NCBI RefSeq assembly: GCF_012985465.1
Contig: NZ_JAAQWN010000003.1
Coordinates: forward strand, 434,001 to 498,000
DNA from: Pseudomonas sp. WS 5079
GTDB taxonomy: Bacteria; Pseudomonadota; Gammaproteobacteria; Pseudomonadales; Pseudomonadaceae
DNA: 64,000 nt
Direction of reading: 5' to 3'
The notes under the pieces are model-generated. The model saw only the letters and a list, made by a program, of their open reading frames with translations, did no database searches and was not told the origin of the DNA. Made by a program: the position numbers and the translations under genes. This document shows, one piece after another, positions 39,015 to 48,068 of the stretch; the stretch's first letter is position 1; each line of letters starts with the position of its first letter.

Positions 39015-39929
39015 ATGGATGGTATTTTCCTGCAGCAACTGGTCAACGGCCTGACCCTCGGGTCGGTCTATGGCCTGATCGCCATCGGCTACACAATGGT
39101 CTATGGTATCATTGGCATGATCAACTTCGCCCATGGCGAGGTTTATATGATTTCCGCTTACCTCGCGGCGATCAGTCTGGCACTGCTGGCTTATTTCGGC
39201 CTCGAATCCTTCCCGCTGCTCATTCTCGGCACCCTGATATTCACCGTCGTCGTCACCGGCGTCTATGGTTGGGTCATCGAGCGTGTCGCCTACAAACCGT
39301 TGCGCAACTCCACTCGCCTGGCCCCGCTGATCAGCGCCATCGGGATCTCGCTGATCCTGCAGAACTACGCGCAGATCGCCCAGGGCGCCAAGCAACAAGG
39401 CATTCCCACCCTGCTGGCCGGCGCCTGGCGCGTCGATATCGGCACCGGGTTCGTACAGTTGACCTACACCAAGGTCTTCATCCTGGTCGCGGCCTTTGCC
39501 GGCATGGCGCTGCTGACCTACATCATCAAGTACACCAAGCTCGGCCGCATGTGCCGCGCGACCCAGCAAGACCGCAAGATGGCCTCGATCCTGGGGATCA
39601 ACACCGACCGCGTGATCTCCTACGTGTTTGTCATCGGTGCCGCCATGGCGGCCCTGGCCGGTGTGCTGATCACCCTGAACTACGGCACGTTCGACTTCTA
39701 TGCCGGCTTTATCATCGGCATCAAGGCATTTACCGCAGCGGTACTCGGCGGCATCGGCTCCCTGCCTGGGGCGATGCTGGGCGGGATTATCCTGGGGATT
39801 TCCGAGTCGCTGTTCTCGGGGTTGATCAACTCTGACTACAAAGACGTGTTCAGTTTCTCCCTGCTGGTGGTGATTCTGATTTTCCGTCCCCAGGGCCTGC
39901 TTGGTCGCCCGCTCGTGGCGAAGGTGTAA
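39015..39929 (+). CDS. livH: Branched-chain amino acid permease LivH
   Basis: Inner-membrane subunit of the branched-chain amino acid ABC transporter (BraD of P. aeruginosa). 304 residues, beginning MDGIFLQQLVNGLTLGSVYG with about eight hydrophobic segments. The LivH hallmark GYTMVYGIIGMINFAHGEVY (about 26-45) and the GRMCRATQQDRKMASILGIN coupling loop (about 176-195) are present. ORF starts 5 bp after GAGAT-type spacing with no strong ribosome site. It is followed by livM with a 2-bp gap. Confidence 0.96.
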   Translation: MDGIFLQQLVNGLTLGSVYGLIAIGYTMVYGIIGMINFAHGEVYMISAYLAAISLALLAYFGLESFPLLILGTLIFTVVVTGVYGWVIERVAYKPLRNSTRLAPLISAIGISLILQNYAQIAQGAKQQGIPTLLAGAWRVDIGTGFVQLTYTKVFILVAAFAGMALLTYIIKYTKLGRMCRATQQDRKMASILGINTDRVISYVFVIGAAMAALAGVLITLNYGTFDFYAGFIIGIKAFTAAVLGGIGSLPGAMLGGIILGISESLFSGLINSDYKDVFSFSLLVVILIFRPQGLLGRPLVAKV

Positions 39930-39931
39930 AC

Positions 39932-41209
39932 ATGTCTGCTGCCAAATCTATCGATATCAAGAAAAGTGTGGTCGATGCGGTCCTCGCCGGGCTGATTTCC
40001 CTGATCGTATTCGGCCCCATCGTCGGCGTGGTCCTGGACGGCTACAGCTTCAACCTGGAACCGGCCCGCGTCGGCTTGCTGGTGGCCATCGTCATGGCCG
40101 GGCGCCTGCTCATGAGCCTGTTCCTGCAAACCCCCAAGGGCTTGAAGATTCTCCAGGGTTTTGAAAGCTCGGGCTCTGGCGTGCATGTGCTGGCGCCGGA
40201 CTACAAGTCGCGGCTGCGCTGGATCATCCCGGCGTTGATCGTGATCGCCATTGTCTTTCCGTTTTTCGCCAACAAATACCTGCTGACCGTGGTGATCCTC
40301 GGGCTGATCTACGTGTTGCTGGGCCTGGGCCTGAACATCGTGGTCGGCCTGGCCGGGCTGCTTGACCTGGGTTACGTGGCGTTCTACGCCATCGGCGCCT
40401 ACGGCCTGGCCCTGGGTTACCAATACCTCGGGCTGGGGTTCTGGACGGTGCTGCCGCTGGCGGCCATCGCTGCTGCGCTGGCGGGGTGCATCCTCGGGTT
40501 CCCGGTGTTGCGAATGCACGGTGACTACCTAGCCATCGTGACCCTGGGTTTTGGTGAAATCATCCGCCTGGTGCTCAATAACTGGCTGTCGTTTACCGGC
40601 GGGCCAAACGGTATGCCGGTGCCATCGCCGACGTTCCTCGGCCTGGAGTTCGGCCGGCGTGCCAAGGAGGGCGGGGTGCCGTTCCATGAGTTCTTCGGCA
40701 TCGCCTACAACCCCAACGTGAAGTTCCTGTTCATCTACATCGTGCTGTTTCTGGTGGTGCTGCTGGTGCTGTACATCAAGCATCGCCTGACCCGCATGCC
40801 AGTGGGCCGCGCCTGGGAAGCCTTGCGCGAGGATGAAATTGCTTGCCGTTCCATGGGCCTGAACCACGTACTGGTCAAGCTCTCGGCCTTCACCATCGGC
40901 GCTTCGACGGCCGGCCTGGCCGGGGTGTTCTTTGCCAGTTACCAGGGCTTCGTCAACCCGTCTTCGTTCACCTTCTTCGAGTCGGCGCTGATTCTCGCCA
41001 TCGTGGTACTGGGTGGCATGGGCTCGACGGTGGGCGTGGTCATTGCCGCGTTCGTGCTGACCGTGGCGCCTGAACTGCTGCGCAGCTTCTCCGAGTACCG
41101 GGTGTTGCTGTTTGGCGTGTTGATGGTGGTGATGATGATCTGGCGGCCACGCGGCCTGATCCGGATCAGCCGTACCGGTGTGACACCACGCAAGGGGGTA
41201 GCGCCATGA
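39932..41209 (+). CDS. livM: Branched-chain amino acid permease LivM
   Basis: Second membrane subunit of the transporter (BraE). 425 residues; the N-terminal extension of about 90 residues with membrane spans (MSAAKSIDIKKSVVDAVLAG) is usual for gamma-proteobacterial LivM. The core starts LGLNIVVGLAGLLDLGYVAF (about 131-150) and contains the coupling loop GRAWEALREDEIACRSMGLN (about 292-311). The stop overlaps the livG start (ATGA). Confidence 0.96.
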   Translation: MSAAKSIDIKKSVVDAVLAGLISLIVFGPIVGVVLDGYSFNLEPARVGLLVAIVMAGRLLMSLFLQTPKGLKILQGFESSGSGVHVLAPDYKSRLRWIIPALIVIAIVFPFFANKYLLTVVILGLIYVLLGLGLNIVVGLAGLLDLGYVAFYAIGAYGLALGYQYLGLGFWTVLPLAAIAAALAGCILGFPVLRMHGDYLAIVTLGFGEIIRLVLNNWLSFTGGPNGMPVPSPTFLGLEFGRRAKEGGVPFHEFFGIAYNPNVKFLFIYIVLFLVVLLVLYIKHRLTRMPVGRAWEALREDEIACRSMGLNHVLVKLSAFTIGASTAGLAGVFFASYQGFVNPSSFTFFESALILAIVVLGGMGSTVGVVIAAFVLTVAPELLRSFSEYRVLLFGVLMVVMMIWRPRGLIRISRTGVTPRKGVAP

Positions 41210-42081
41210 GCAAGGAAGTTGTCCTCAACGTGGAACACCTGATGATGCACTTCGGTGGCATCAAGGCCTTGAGCGATGTGAGCCTCAAGGTCGAACGCAA
41301 CTCGATCTTCGCCCTGATCGGCCCCAACGGCGCCGGCAAGACCACGGTGTTCAACTGCCTGACCGGCTTTTATACGGCCAGCGGCGGCAAGATCGAACTC
41401 AACATCCGCGGCAAGCAGACCAACGTGATCCAGTTGCTCGGCGAGCGCTTCAAGCCTACCGACTTCGTGTCGCCCAAGAGCTTTTTCAGTCGGGTGTACT
41501 ACAAGATGTTCGGCGGCACCCACCTGGTGAACCGCGCAGGCCTGGCCCGTACCTTCCAGAACATTCGCCTGTTCAAGGAAATGTCGGTGGTGGAAAACCT
41601 GCTGGTGGCCCAGCACATGTGGGTCAACCGCAACATGCTGGCGGGCATTCTCAACACCAAGGGCTACCGCAAGGCAGAAAGCGACGCACTGGACCACGCC
41701 TTTTACTGGCTGGAAGTGGTGGATTTGGTGGACTGCGCCAACCGCCTGGCTGGCGAGCTGTCCTACGGCCAGCAGCGCCGCCTGGAAATCGCCCGTGCGA
41801 TGTGCACCCGGCCGCAGATCATCTGCCTGGACGAACCGGCAGCGGGCCTCAACCCCCAGGAAACCGAAGCCCTTAGTGCGATGATTCGCCTGCTGCGCGA
41901 CGAACACGACCTCACAGTGGTACTGATCGAGCACGACATGGGCATGGTGATGAGTATTTCCGACCACATCGTGGTGCTGGACCACGGCAACGTCATTGCC
42001 GAGGGCGGGCCGGAAGCGATCCGTAACGACCCGAAAGTGATCGCGGCCTACCTGGGCGCCGATGAGGAGGAGCTGGTATGA
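41206..42081 (+). CDS. livG: Branched-chain amino acid ABC transporter ATPase LivG
   Basis: Cytoplasmic nucleotide-binding subunit (BraF). 291 residues. Walker A GPNGAGKTT (about 42-50), ABC signature ELSYGQQRRLEIARAM (about 184-199), Walker B IICLDEPAAGLNP (about 206-218), and switch His in VLIEHDMGMVMSISDH. It has an insert between Walker A and signature (LGERFKPTDFVSPKSFFSRV) typical of LivG of this family. Overlaps livM and livF by ATGA at both ends. Confidence 0.97.
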   Translation: MSKEVVLNVEHLMMHFGGIKALSDVSLKVERNSIFALIGPNGAGKTTVFNCLTGFYTASGGKIELNIRGKQTNVIQLLGERFKPTDFVSPKSFFSRVYYKMFGGTHLVNRAGLARTFQNIRLFKEMSVVENLLVAQHMWVNRNMLAGILNTKGYRKAESDALDHAFYWLEVVDLVDCANRLAGELSYGQQRRLEIARAMCTRPQIICLDEPAAGLNPQETEALSAMIRLLRDEHDLTVVLIEHDMGMVMSISDHIVVLDHGNVIAEGGPEAIRNDPKVIAAYLGADEEELV

Positions 42082-42794
42082 CGACGCCTATCCTCGAAAT
42101 GAAGGACCTGGACGTGTTCTATGGCCCGATCCAGGCCCTGAAGAAAGTCTCGCTGCACATCGACGAGGGCGAAACCGTGAGCCTGATCGGCTCCAACGGC
42201 GCGGGCAAGTCCACGCTGCTGATGTCGATCTTCGGCCAGCCGCGTGCCGAATCCGGGCAGATCCTCTACCAGGGCGTGGACATTACCCACAAGTCGTCCC
42301 ACTACATCGCCTCCAACGGCATCGCCCAGTCCCCGGAAGGGCGGCGGGTGTTCCCCGACATGACCGTCGAGGAAAACCTGCTGATGGGCACCATCCCCAT
42401 TGGCGACAAGCACGCCAGCGAGGATATGCAGCGCATGTTCGAGCTGTTTCCACGGCTCAAGGAGCGGCGTAACCAGCGGGCCATGACCATGTCCGGTGGC
42501 GAGCAGCAAATGCTCGCCATTGCCCGGGCGTTGATGAGCCGGCCCAAGCTGTTGCTGCTCGATGAGCCGAGCCTGGGCCTGGCACCGATTGTGGTGAAGC
42601 AGATCTTTGCCACCTTGCGCGAACTGGCGGCCACCGGGATGACCATCTTCCTGGTGGAGCAGAACGCCAACCACGCGCTGCGCCTGTCTGACCGGGCGTA
42701 TGTGATGGTCAACGGCGAAATCCGTTTGACCGGCAGTGGCAAGGAGCTACTGGTGAACGAGGAAGTGCGCAACGCCTACCTCGGCGGGCACTAA
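42078..42794 (+). CDS. livF: Branched-chain amino acid ABC transporter ATPase LivF
   Basis: Second ATPase subunit (BraG). 238 residues. Walker A GSNGAGKST (about 38-46), the LivF-type SPEGRRVFPDMTVEENLLMG (about 84-103), ABC signature MSGGEQQMLAIARALM (about 137-152), and Walker B LLLLDEPSLGLAP (about 157-169). The start overlaps the livG stop (ATGA). Last gene of the operon. Confidence 0.97.
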   Translation: MTTPILEMKDLDVFYGPIQALKKVSLHIDEGETVSLIGSNGAGKSTLLMSIFGQPRAESGQILYQGVDITHKSSHYIASNGIAQSPEGRRVFPDMTVEENLLMGTIPIGDKHASEDMQRMFELFPRLKERRNQRAMTMSGGEQQMLAIARALMSRPKLLLLDEPSLGLAPIVVKQIFATLRELAATGMTIFLVEQNANHALRLSDRAYVMVNGEIRLTGSGKELLVNEEVRNAYLGGH

Positions 42795-42820
42795 CCCGCC
42801 ATCACCCTAGGCGCCGGCTT

Positions 42821-42909
42821 GTGTGGGAGCTGGCTTGCCTGCGATGCAGACACCTCGGTATTTCAGGTACACCGAGGTGCTGCCATCGCGGGCAAGCCCG
42901 GCTTCCACA
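42821..42909 (+). repeat. REP-type palindromic repeat pair
   Basis: GTGTGGGAGCTGGCTTGCCT and the inverted GCCATCGCGGGCAAGCCCGG with a central CACCTCGGTATTTCAGGT-type inner repeat, after livF. Confidence 0.85.
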
Positions 42910-42958
42910 TAAAGCGGGCGCCTACATTTTTCGGTAGTCCGCAGGCCTTCCGGCAAAT

Positions 42959-43435
42959 TGTGGAAAACAAATCCACACACCTCCCAAAGCGCGACATATA
43001 GCCGCCGCAAATCCCTGTTTTGTCACACAAATGACTTGTCCCCATCCACTGTGGAACCGGCTGTGGGTAACATGGGAGTAGCTGGCTGTACGCCTTTATC
43101 TACGGGGCTTATAGCGCGGTGGCTGTTTTTTGATCAGGGGCTTTTTCGGGAGGTGCCGCAGGTTTTGTCAACCTGTTCATAGACACAGGTATATGACCGG
43201 AACATGACCTGCAAGCCTGTGGATAAGTCTGTGGTTAAACTCTGGAAAGACGTGTGCAGGGGCCGGATTTACTGGCCTGGAGCCATGCCTCCTGGCGCGT
43301 CCTCCCCCATGGGCCTACATATGGGCCGCCCAAGGTCAAGCAAAAAACTTTTTGAATCGCCCTGAAAGCCTTGTACACAGCGGCCTGGAGGGTTTTGCAC
43401 TTGCCCCCAAAGACTGTGGGCGCAGCTGTGGATAA
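42959..43435. promoter_or_regulatory. Cluster of DnaA-box-like sequences in an 800-bp intergenic region
   Basis: No gene is visible between 42795 and 43597. The segment contains two perfect 9-mers TGTGGATAA (43218-43226 and 43427-43435; reverse of TTATCCACA) and near matches TGTGGAAAA (42959), TGTGGGTAA (43062) and TGTGGTTAA (43230), plus an AAATCCACA on the other strand (about 42969). Most point the same way. This is not the oriC setting (no dnaA/dnaN/rpmH neighbours). It could be a DnaA-binding or titration site, a replication-linked regulatory region, or a chance cluster. Confidence 0.5.
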
Positions 43436-43597
43436 CCTGCGCGCACATGGCTGCGCGCCACGTTTTATAAGGCTTTGCCTGTGGTGGTTAAAAATTGACC
43501 AGATGTGCTTCAAGTTGTGTGCATAGCGGTTGCCGCGACGGCGGCGTAAGGGCATTCTGCTGGCTGATTTTTTCTCGATGCCCGCAAGGAGAACACC

Positions 43598-44362
43598 ATG
43601 TCCGACACGCTGTTTATTACTGGCGCAACCTCAGGTTTCGGCGAAGCCTGTGCCCGTCGCTTTGCCGAGGCTGGCTGGAAACTGGTGCTCACCGGTCGAC
43701 GTGCCGAGCGCTTGAATGCCCTGGTCGAAGAGCTTTCCAAGCAAACCGAGGTGCATGGCCTGGTAGTGGACGTGCGTGACCGCAAGGGCATGGAAGAGGC
43801 GATTGCCAACCTGCCGGCGTCGTTCAGCAAGCTGCGCGGGCTGATCAACAACGCGGGCCTGGCCGTGGGCACCGACCCGGCGCCCAAGTGCAGCCTCGAC
43901 GATTGGGAGACCATGGTCGACACCAATATCAAGGGCCTGCTGACCACCACCAGCCTGTTGCTGCCGCGCCTGATCGCCCATGGCCGTGGCGCCGGGATCG
44001 TCAACCTGGGCTCCATCGCCGGCAACTACCCATACCCGGGCAGCCACGTGTATGGCGGCTCCAAGGCGTTCGTCAAACAGTTCTCCCTGAACCTGCGCTG
44101 TGACCTGCAAGGCACCGGCGTGCGCGTGACCAACATCGAGCCGGGCCTGTGCGAGAGCGAGTTCTCCCTGGTGCGCTTTGGCGGTGACCAGGCGCGTTAC
44201 GACGCCACCTACGCCGGCGCCGAGCCGATCCAGCCGCAGGACATTGCCGACACCATCTTCTGGGTGATGAACACCCCGGCGCACGTGAACATCAACCGCC
44301 TGGAGCTGATGCCGGTAAGCCAGACCTGGGCTGGGTTTGCGATTGAGCGTGGGGCCAAGTAA
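43598..44362 (+). CDS. SDR-family oxidoreductase (YdfG-like)
   Basis: NADP-dependent short-chain dehydrogenase, 254 residues. Cofactor motif TGATSGFGEACARRFAEAG (about 8-26), with basic TGRRAER following (NADP preference), NNAGLA (about 86-91), catalytic Ser in GSIAGNYPYPG, and YGGSK with the Tyr and Lys (about 152-156). The pattern matches YdfG, which oxidises 3-hydroxy acids such as L-allo-threonine and serine; the exact substrate is inferred. AAGGAG lies 8 bases before the ATG. It stands alone after the long intergenic DnaA-box region. Confidence 0.9.
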   Translation: MSDTLFITGATSGFGEACARRFAEAGWKLVLTGRRAERLNALVEELSKQTEVHGLVVDVRDRKGMEEAIANLPASFSKLRGLINNAGLAVGTDPAPKCSLDDWETMVDTNIKGLLTTTSLLLPRLIAHGRGAGIVNLGSIAGNYPYPGSHVYGGSKAFVKQFSLNLRCDLQGTGVRVTNIEPGLCESEFSLVRFGGDQARYDATYAGAEPIQPQDIADTIFWVMNTPAHVNINRLELMPVSQTWAGFAIERGAK

Positions 44363-44383
44363 GGCTTGAGACCGCGTCGCCTG

Positions 44384-44432
44384 TTTCGCGAGCAAGTCCA
44401 ATCGCCGCACCGCCGATTCGACTTGCTCGCGA
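44384..44432 (+). repeat. REP-type palindrome
   Basis: TTCGCGAGCAAGTC and inverted GACTTGCTCGCGAA around a 20-base centre, between two genes on the same strand. Confidence 0.75.
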
Positions 44433-44526
44433 AGGCGGCAAATCGGCCAAAAGGCGGCATAAGGTACACTCCACTCCTGAAAACCCCACCGCACCCAGCG
44501 GTTTAAAGGTTTTGACAGGAGGATAT

Positions 44527-45432
44527 GTGAGTAACCGAGGTGAGCAGGCACTGCTCAAACAATCGACCATCCTGATGTTCGCCGTGGCGATCGCCGGGAT
44601 TGTCACGGGTGTGATATCAGGCGCCCAATCCATTTTATTCGACGGCTTTTTCTCGCTGATCGCGACCTTTATCAAGGTGCTGATGCTGATCACGGCCAAG
44701 CTGATCGCCAAGAAAAGCAACGACCGCTTCCAGTTCGGCTACTGGCACCTGGAGCCGATGGTGTTGCTGATCGAAGGCAGTTTCCTGCTGTTGATCGCCA
44801 TCTACGCGTTTCTCAATGGGGTGTTCGGCATTATCAATGGCGGGCGCGAGATCGAGTTGGGGCTGGTGATCATCTACGCTGCGGTGTTTACCGTGGTCGA
44901 GTTCGCCTACTTCTTCTATGTGCGGCACCGCAACCGCAAGCTGCAGTCGTCGCTGATCCAGTTCGACAACATCAGTTGGCTGGTAGACGCCATGCTCTCC
45001 GTGGGCCTGCTGGTGAGCTTCCTGGCCGCGCTGCTGCTCAAGTCCCAGGGCTATGGCGAGTGGGCGGTGTACGTCGACCCCTTGATCCTGATCCTGCTGG
45101 CCCTGAGCATGCTGGCGCCGGCGTTGAAGATCTTGCGCCCGGCCTTGCGCGATGTGCTGGGAATTGCCCCCGACCAGTTGGACGACAAAGTGCGCGAAGT
45201 GATGGACGCGGCCCAGGCCCGGCATGGTTTCGACGACTACGTGTCCTACGTGCAGAAGCACGGGCGGGCGCGGTTTATCGAGATTCATGTGGTGCTGCCG
45301 GCGGACTACCCGGTGGATAAGGTCGCGACGCTCGACGGGCTGCGCGAAGAGATATCCACAGGGCTGGGCGCGCCGGACAAGGCGCGGTGGTTGACGATCA
45401 GCTTTACTGGGGATCGCAAGTGGATTGCTTGA
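44527..45432 (+). CDS. CDF-family cation transporter
   Basis: Cation diffusion facilitator-type membrane protein, 301 residues from the GTG at 44527, which has AGGAGG 4 bases upstream (a TTG at 44512 would bury that site). About six membrane segments (for example ILMFAVAIAGIVTGVISGAQ and MVLLIEGSFLLLIAIYAFLN) and a cytoplasmic C-terminal domain (about 210-301). The second and fifth helices carry ILFDGFFSLIATF and ISWLVDAMLSVG: each has one Asp, whereas the zinc site of YiiP-type members has Asp/Asp and His/Asp. Metal specificity is therefore uncertain and could differ from zinc export. Confidence 0.85.
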   Translation: MSNRGEQALLKQSTILMFAVAIAGIVTGVISGAQSILFDGFFSLIATFIKVLMLITAKLIAKKSNDRFQFGYWHLEPMVLLIEGSFLLLIAIYAFLNGVFGIINGGREIELGLVIIYAAVFTVVEFAYFFYVRHRNRKLQSSLIQFDNISWLVDAMLSVGLLVSFLAALLLKSQGYGEWAVYVDPLILILLALSMLAPALKILRPALRDVLGIAPDQLDDKVREVMDAAQARHGFDDYVSYVQKHGRARFIEIHVVLPADYPVDKVATLDGLREEISTGLGAPDKARWLTISFTGDRKWIA

Positions 45433-45458
45433 TCGGCCGTTAGACCGAGGTGAGGCTA

Positions 45459-45530
45459 CCGCAGGCAAGCCAGCTCCCACATTGTTGAAGGGTGAACCCC
45501 TTCAAGTGTGGGAGCTGGCTTGCCTGCGAT
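45459..45530 (+). repeat. REP-type palindromic repeat pair
   Basis: CCGCAGGCAAGCCAGCTCCC and inverted GGGAGCTGGCTTGCCTGCGA with an inner AAGGG/CCCTT repeat, between convergent genes. Confidence 0.85.
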
Positions 45531-45543
45531 GGGGCCAGAAAGA

Positions 45544-46665
45544 TCAGCCGAGAAACTCGCTCAACGCCTGATAGCAGGTAGCCAAATGGTAAGGCGTAGT
45601 CGACGGCATATCCCGCCGGCTCACCTCACCCTTGGCATCCAGGCACTCATTCCAGCCCTTGGCATGTAAAAAATGCTGCTGCAACGCCAGCAACTGGCGC
45701 TCCAGCACTGCCGCGCTGCCCGGGCGCAAGGTCAGTGCGCGCAGGTACTCGGCCTGGGCCCAGATGCGCTGGGTGGCGTCACGCACGCTGCCGTCCAGCG
45801 CCAACATGCCGCTGACCGCGCCACTGAGGTTATCCACACCGGTTTGCTCGGCATAGGCGAATGCCCGGCTCAGCGAGGCATGCAGCGCAGTGCCGCGCAG
45901 CAGGGGCGAGGACTCCAGCAGGAAGAACCATTCAAACTGATGCCCCGGCTCGAACCAGTTATCCACAGCCCCCAGGGGCTTTTCCATCATTACGCCATGC
46001 TGGCGCTCGATAAAGCGTTGCTGCATGGCCGTCGCCAGTGCCAGCAGGGCCTGTTGCACCGCCGCATCTTCACGCACTGCGAGGGTGGCGAGGAAGCCCT
46101 CGGCCAGGTGCATCAGCGGGTTCTGCAGCGGGCCGGACTTGAGGGACGACCAGTTACGCTCCAGGACCGCTTCATACAGGCCGTCGCCCGTGGCAAAGCG
46201 CTCGGCGACCACTTCCAGGGCGGCATTGAGCACCGACTCCACCAACGGCTCGCGAACCTTGGCCCAGTAATGGGCGCAGGCGAAGATGATAAACGCGTGG
46301 GTATACAGGTCTTTGCGCTTGTCCAGCGGCTGGCCGTGGGGGTCGATGCTGTAGAACCAGCCGCCGTGCTCGGCGTCATGAAAGTGCCGTTGCAGCGAGC
46401 GAAACAGCGTCGCGGCGCGTTCTTCGGCAAAGTCCTTGCCCGGCGCGCCGATCAGGCTGGCAAACACATACAACTGTCGGGCACAGGCCATGGCGCGGTA
46501 GCGTTGCGGGGGCAACGGGCGGTGATCGGCATCCAGCGCCTCATAGGGCAGCGCCAACTCGGCATTCCAGCCCGGACCCTGCCAGAGCGGCACGATCAGG
46601 TCGTTGAAGTGCGTGAGCACAGCGTTCAATTGAGGCTTGTTGGCAGAGCTTGGAGCGATGGGCAT
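45544..46665 (-). CDS. AGE-family sugar epimerase/isomerase
   Basis: N-acylglucosamine 2-epimerase family protein of 373 residues, an (alpha/alpha)6-barrel cytoplasmic enzyme of the group that includes mannose isomerase (YihS-like) and cellobiose epimerase. Recognisable pieces are YRAMACARQLYVFASLIGAP (about 56-75), HDAEHGGWFYSIDPHGQPLD (about 96-115), KDLYTHAFIIFACAHYW (about 118-134), and NWFEPGHQFEWFFLLE with the conserved His (about 236-251). The substrate cannot be read from sequence. It stands between two REP elements and has no obvious operon partner. Confidence 0.88.
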   Translation of the reverse strand: MPIAPSSANKPQLNAVLTHFNDLIVPLWQGPGWNAELALPYEALDADHRPLPPQRYRAMACARQLYVFASLIGAPGKDFAEERAATLFRSLQRHFHDAEHGGWFYSIDPHGQPLDKRKDLYTHAFIIFACAHYWAKVREPLVESVLNAALEVVAERFATGDGLYEAVLERNWSSLKSGPLQNPLMHLAEGFLATLAVREDAAVQQALLALATAMQQRFIERQHGVMMEKPLGAVDNWFEPGHQFEWFFLLESSPLLRGTALHASLSRAFAYAEQTGVDNLSGAVSGMLALDGSVRDATQRIWAQAEYLRALTLRPGSAAVLERQLLALQQHFLHAKGWNECLDAKGEVSRRDMPSTTPYHLATCYQALSEFLG

Positions 46666-46739
46666 CGGCTGGCGTCGTCACGGCAGGGGTGTTTGCCGCG
46701 CATGGTAGCAGGCTTGGGGGCTGCGGTGGTTTTGCTACC

Positions 46740-46826
46740 GCTATCGCGAGCAAGCCCGCTCCCACATTCGACCCCATTCCAAAGGTAGAACTCGGTCAAA
46801 TGTAGGAGCTGGCTTGCCTGCGATGA
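46740..46826 (+). repeat. REP-type repeat pair
   Basis: GCTATCGCGAGCAAGCCCGC with an inverted partner TGTAGGAGCTGGCTTGCCTG in the 184-bp gap upstream of the AGE gene. Confidence 0.8.
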
Positions 46827-46849
46827 GTACCTTACAGGCGCCGCCAGAC

Positions 46850-47422
46850 TCAGCCCGCCAGCAACCAAACCCCCGTCGCCGCCGAAGCCGCACCGGCCAC
46901 CCGCACCAGCGGTGCCGCCGCAGCCGGCAGGAAACGCACCAGCGCATACCCGGCCGCATGCAGCACCGCCGTCGCCCCGACGAACCCGGCCGCATACGCC
47001 CAAGGGCTGGTCATGTCCGGCAGCTCCAGGCCATGGGCCACGCCATGGAACAGGGCAAACACGGCTGTTGCGGCCACGGCCACCGCCACCGGCGGGCGGA
47101 TCGCCAAGGCCACTGCCAGGCCCAGGGCCAGCACCGACGCGGCAATCCCGCTCTCCAGGGCCGGCAAGGCCAACCCTTCAAAACCCAGCAAGCCACCGAT
47201 CAGCATGGTGCCGACAAACGTACACGGCAGCGCCCAACGCGCCGCGCCTTGTTGCTGTGCCGCCCACAGGCCGACGGCCAGCATCGCCAGTAAATGGTCC
47301 AGCCCGCCGAGGGGATGGCTGATACCGGCCACCAGGCCATTGTCGCCGTGGCCCGGATGGGCCAGGGCCAGGGCCGGGGCCAGTAGCAGGGCGGCGGCGG
47401 CAAACAGTTTGTTGAGGCTCAT
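46850..47422 (-). CDS. ureJ: HupE/UreJ-family nickel-associated membrane protein
   Basis: Membrane protein of 190 residues, probable nickel permease or accessory factor for urease. A cleavable signal-like N-terminus (MSLNKLFAAAALLLAPALAL) is followed by AHPGHGDNGLVAGISHPLGG LDHLLAM with the HPLGGLDH motif shared by HupE and UreJ, and five to six hydrophobic helices including FHGVAHGLELP. It is the last gene of the ureE-ureF-ureG-ureJ run, 22 bp after ureG, which supports nickel delivery to urease. The gene symbol is by family and position. Confidence 0.85.
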   Translation of the reverse strand: MSLNKLFAAAALLLAPALALAHPGHGDNGLVAGISHPLGGLDHLLAMLAVGLWAAQQQGAARWALPCTFVGTMLIGGLLGFEGLALPALESGIAASVLALGLAVALAIRPPVAVAVAATAVFALFHGVAHGLELPDMTSPWAYAAGFVGATAVLHAAGYALVRFLPAAAAPLVRVAGAASAATGVWLLAG

Positions 47423-47444
47423 AAACAGCTCCTTGGTAAGGGGA

Positions 47445-48059
47445 TCAGGCTGCGGTCAGCAGGCCCTGGCGTTCGATAAAGGCGACGATTTCTTCCAGGC
47501 CGACCCCGGTTTTCTGGTTGCTGAAGACAAATGGCTTGCCGCCGCGCATGCGCTGAGTGTCGCTGTTCATCAGTTCCAGCGAAGCACCGACCAGCGGCGC
47601 CAGGTCAATCTTGTTGATCACCAACAGGTCCGACTTGCAGATCCCCGGCCCGCCCTTGCGTGGCAGCTTGTCGCCGGCCGACACATCGATCACATAGATG
47701 GTCAGGTCCGACAGTTCTGGACTGAAGGTGGCCGATAGGTTGTCACCGCCTGACTCCACCAGGATCAGGTCGAGGCCGGGAAAACGCCGGTTCAGTTGAT
47801 CCACCGCTTCGAGGTTGATCGACGCATCTTCGCGAATCGCCGTGTGCGGGCAGCCGCCGGTTTCTACGCCGATGATGCGCTCGGGCGCCAGGGCCTGGTT
47901 GCGTACCAGAAAGTCCGCGTCTTCGCGGGTGTAGATGTCGTTGGTGACCACCGCCAGGTTGTAGCGATCACGCAGGGCCAGGCACAGCGCCAGGGTCAGG
48001 GCGGTCTTGCCGGAGCCAACGGGGCCGCCGATACCGACGCGCAAAGGTTGTGTGTTCAT
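47445..48059 (-). CDS. ureG: Urease accessory GTPase UreG
   Basis: SIMIBI-class GTPase that, with UreD, UreE and UreF, inserts nickel into urease. 204 residues. P-loop [11 protein letters not shown] (about 11-21), the switch/metal-site region containing the CPH motif ([16 protein letters not shown]), the [14 protein letters not shown] block, and the NKIDLA guanine-binding motif. AGGAG lies upstream of the ATG. Nine bp separate it from ureF. Confidence 0.98.
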   Translation of the reverse strand: MNTQPLRVGIGGPVGSGKTALTLALCLALRDRYNLAVVTNDIYTREDADFLVRNQALAPERIIGVETGGCPHTAIREDASINLEAVDQLNRRFPGLDLILVESGGDNLSATFSPELSDLTIYVIDVSAGDKLPRKGGPGICKSDLLVINKIDLAPLVGASLELMNSDTQRMRGGKPFVFSNQKTGVGLEEIVAFIERQGLLTAA

Positions 48060-48068
48060 GGGGTTCTC

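Noticed and set aside
42959..43435. Chromosomal origin of replication
   Set aside because: The oriC neighbours (dnaA, dnaN, rpmH, gidA) are absent; only DnaA-like boxes are present.
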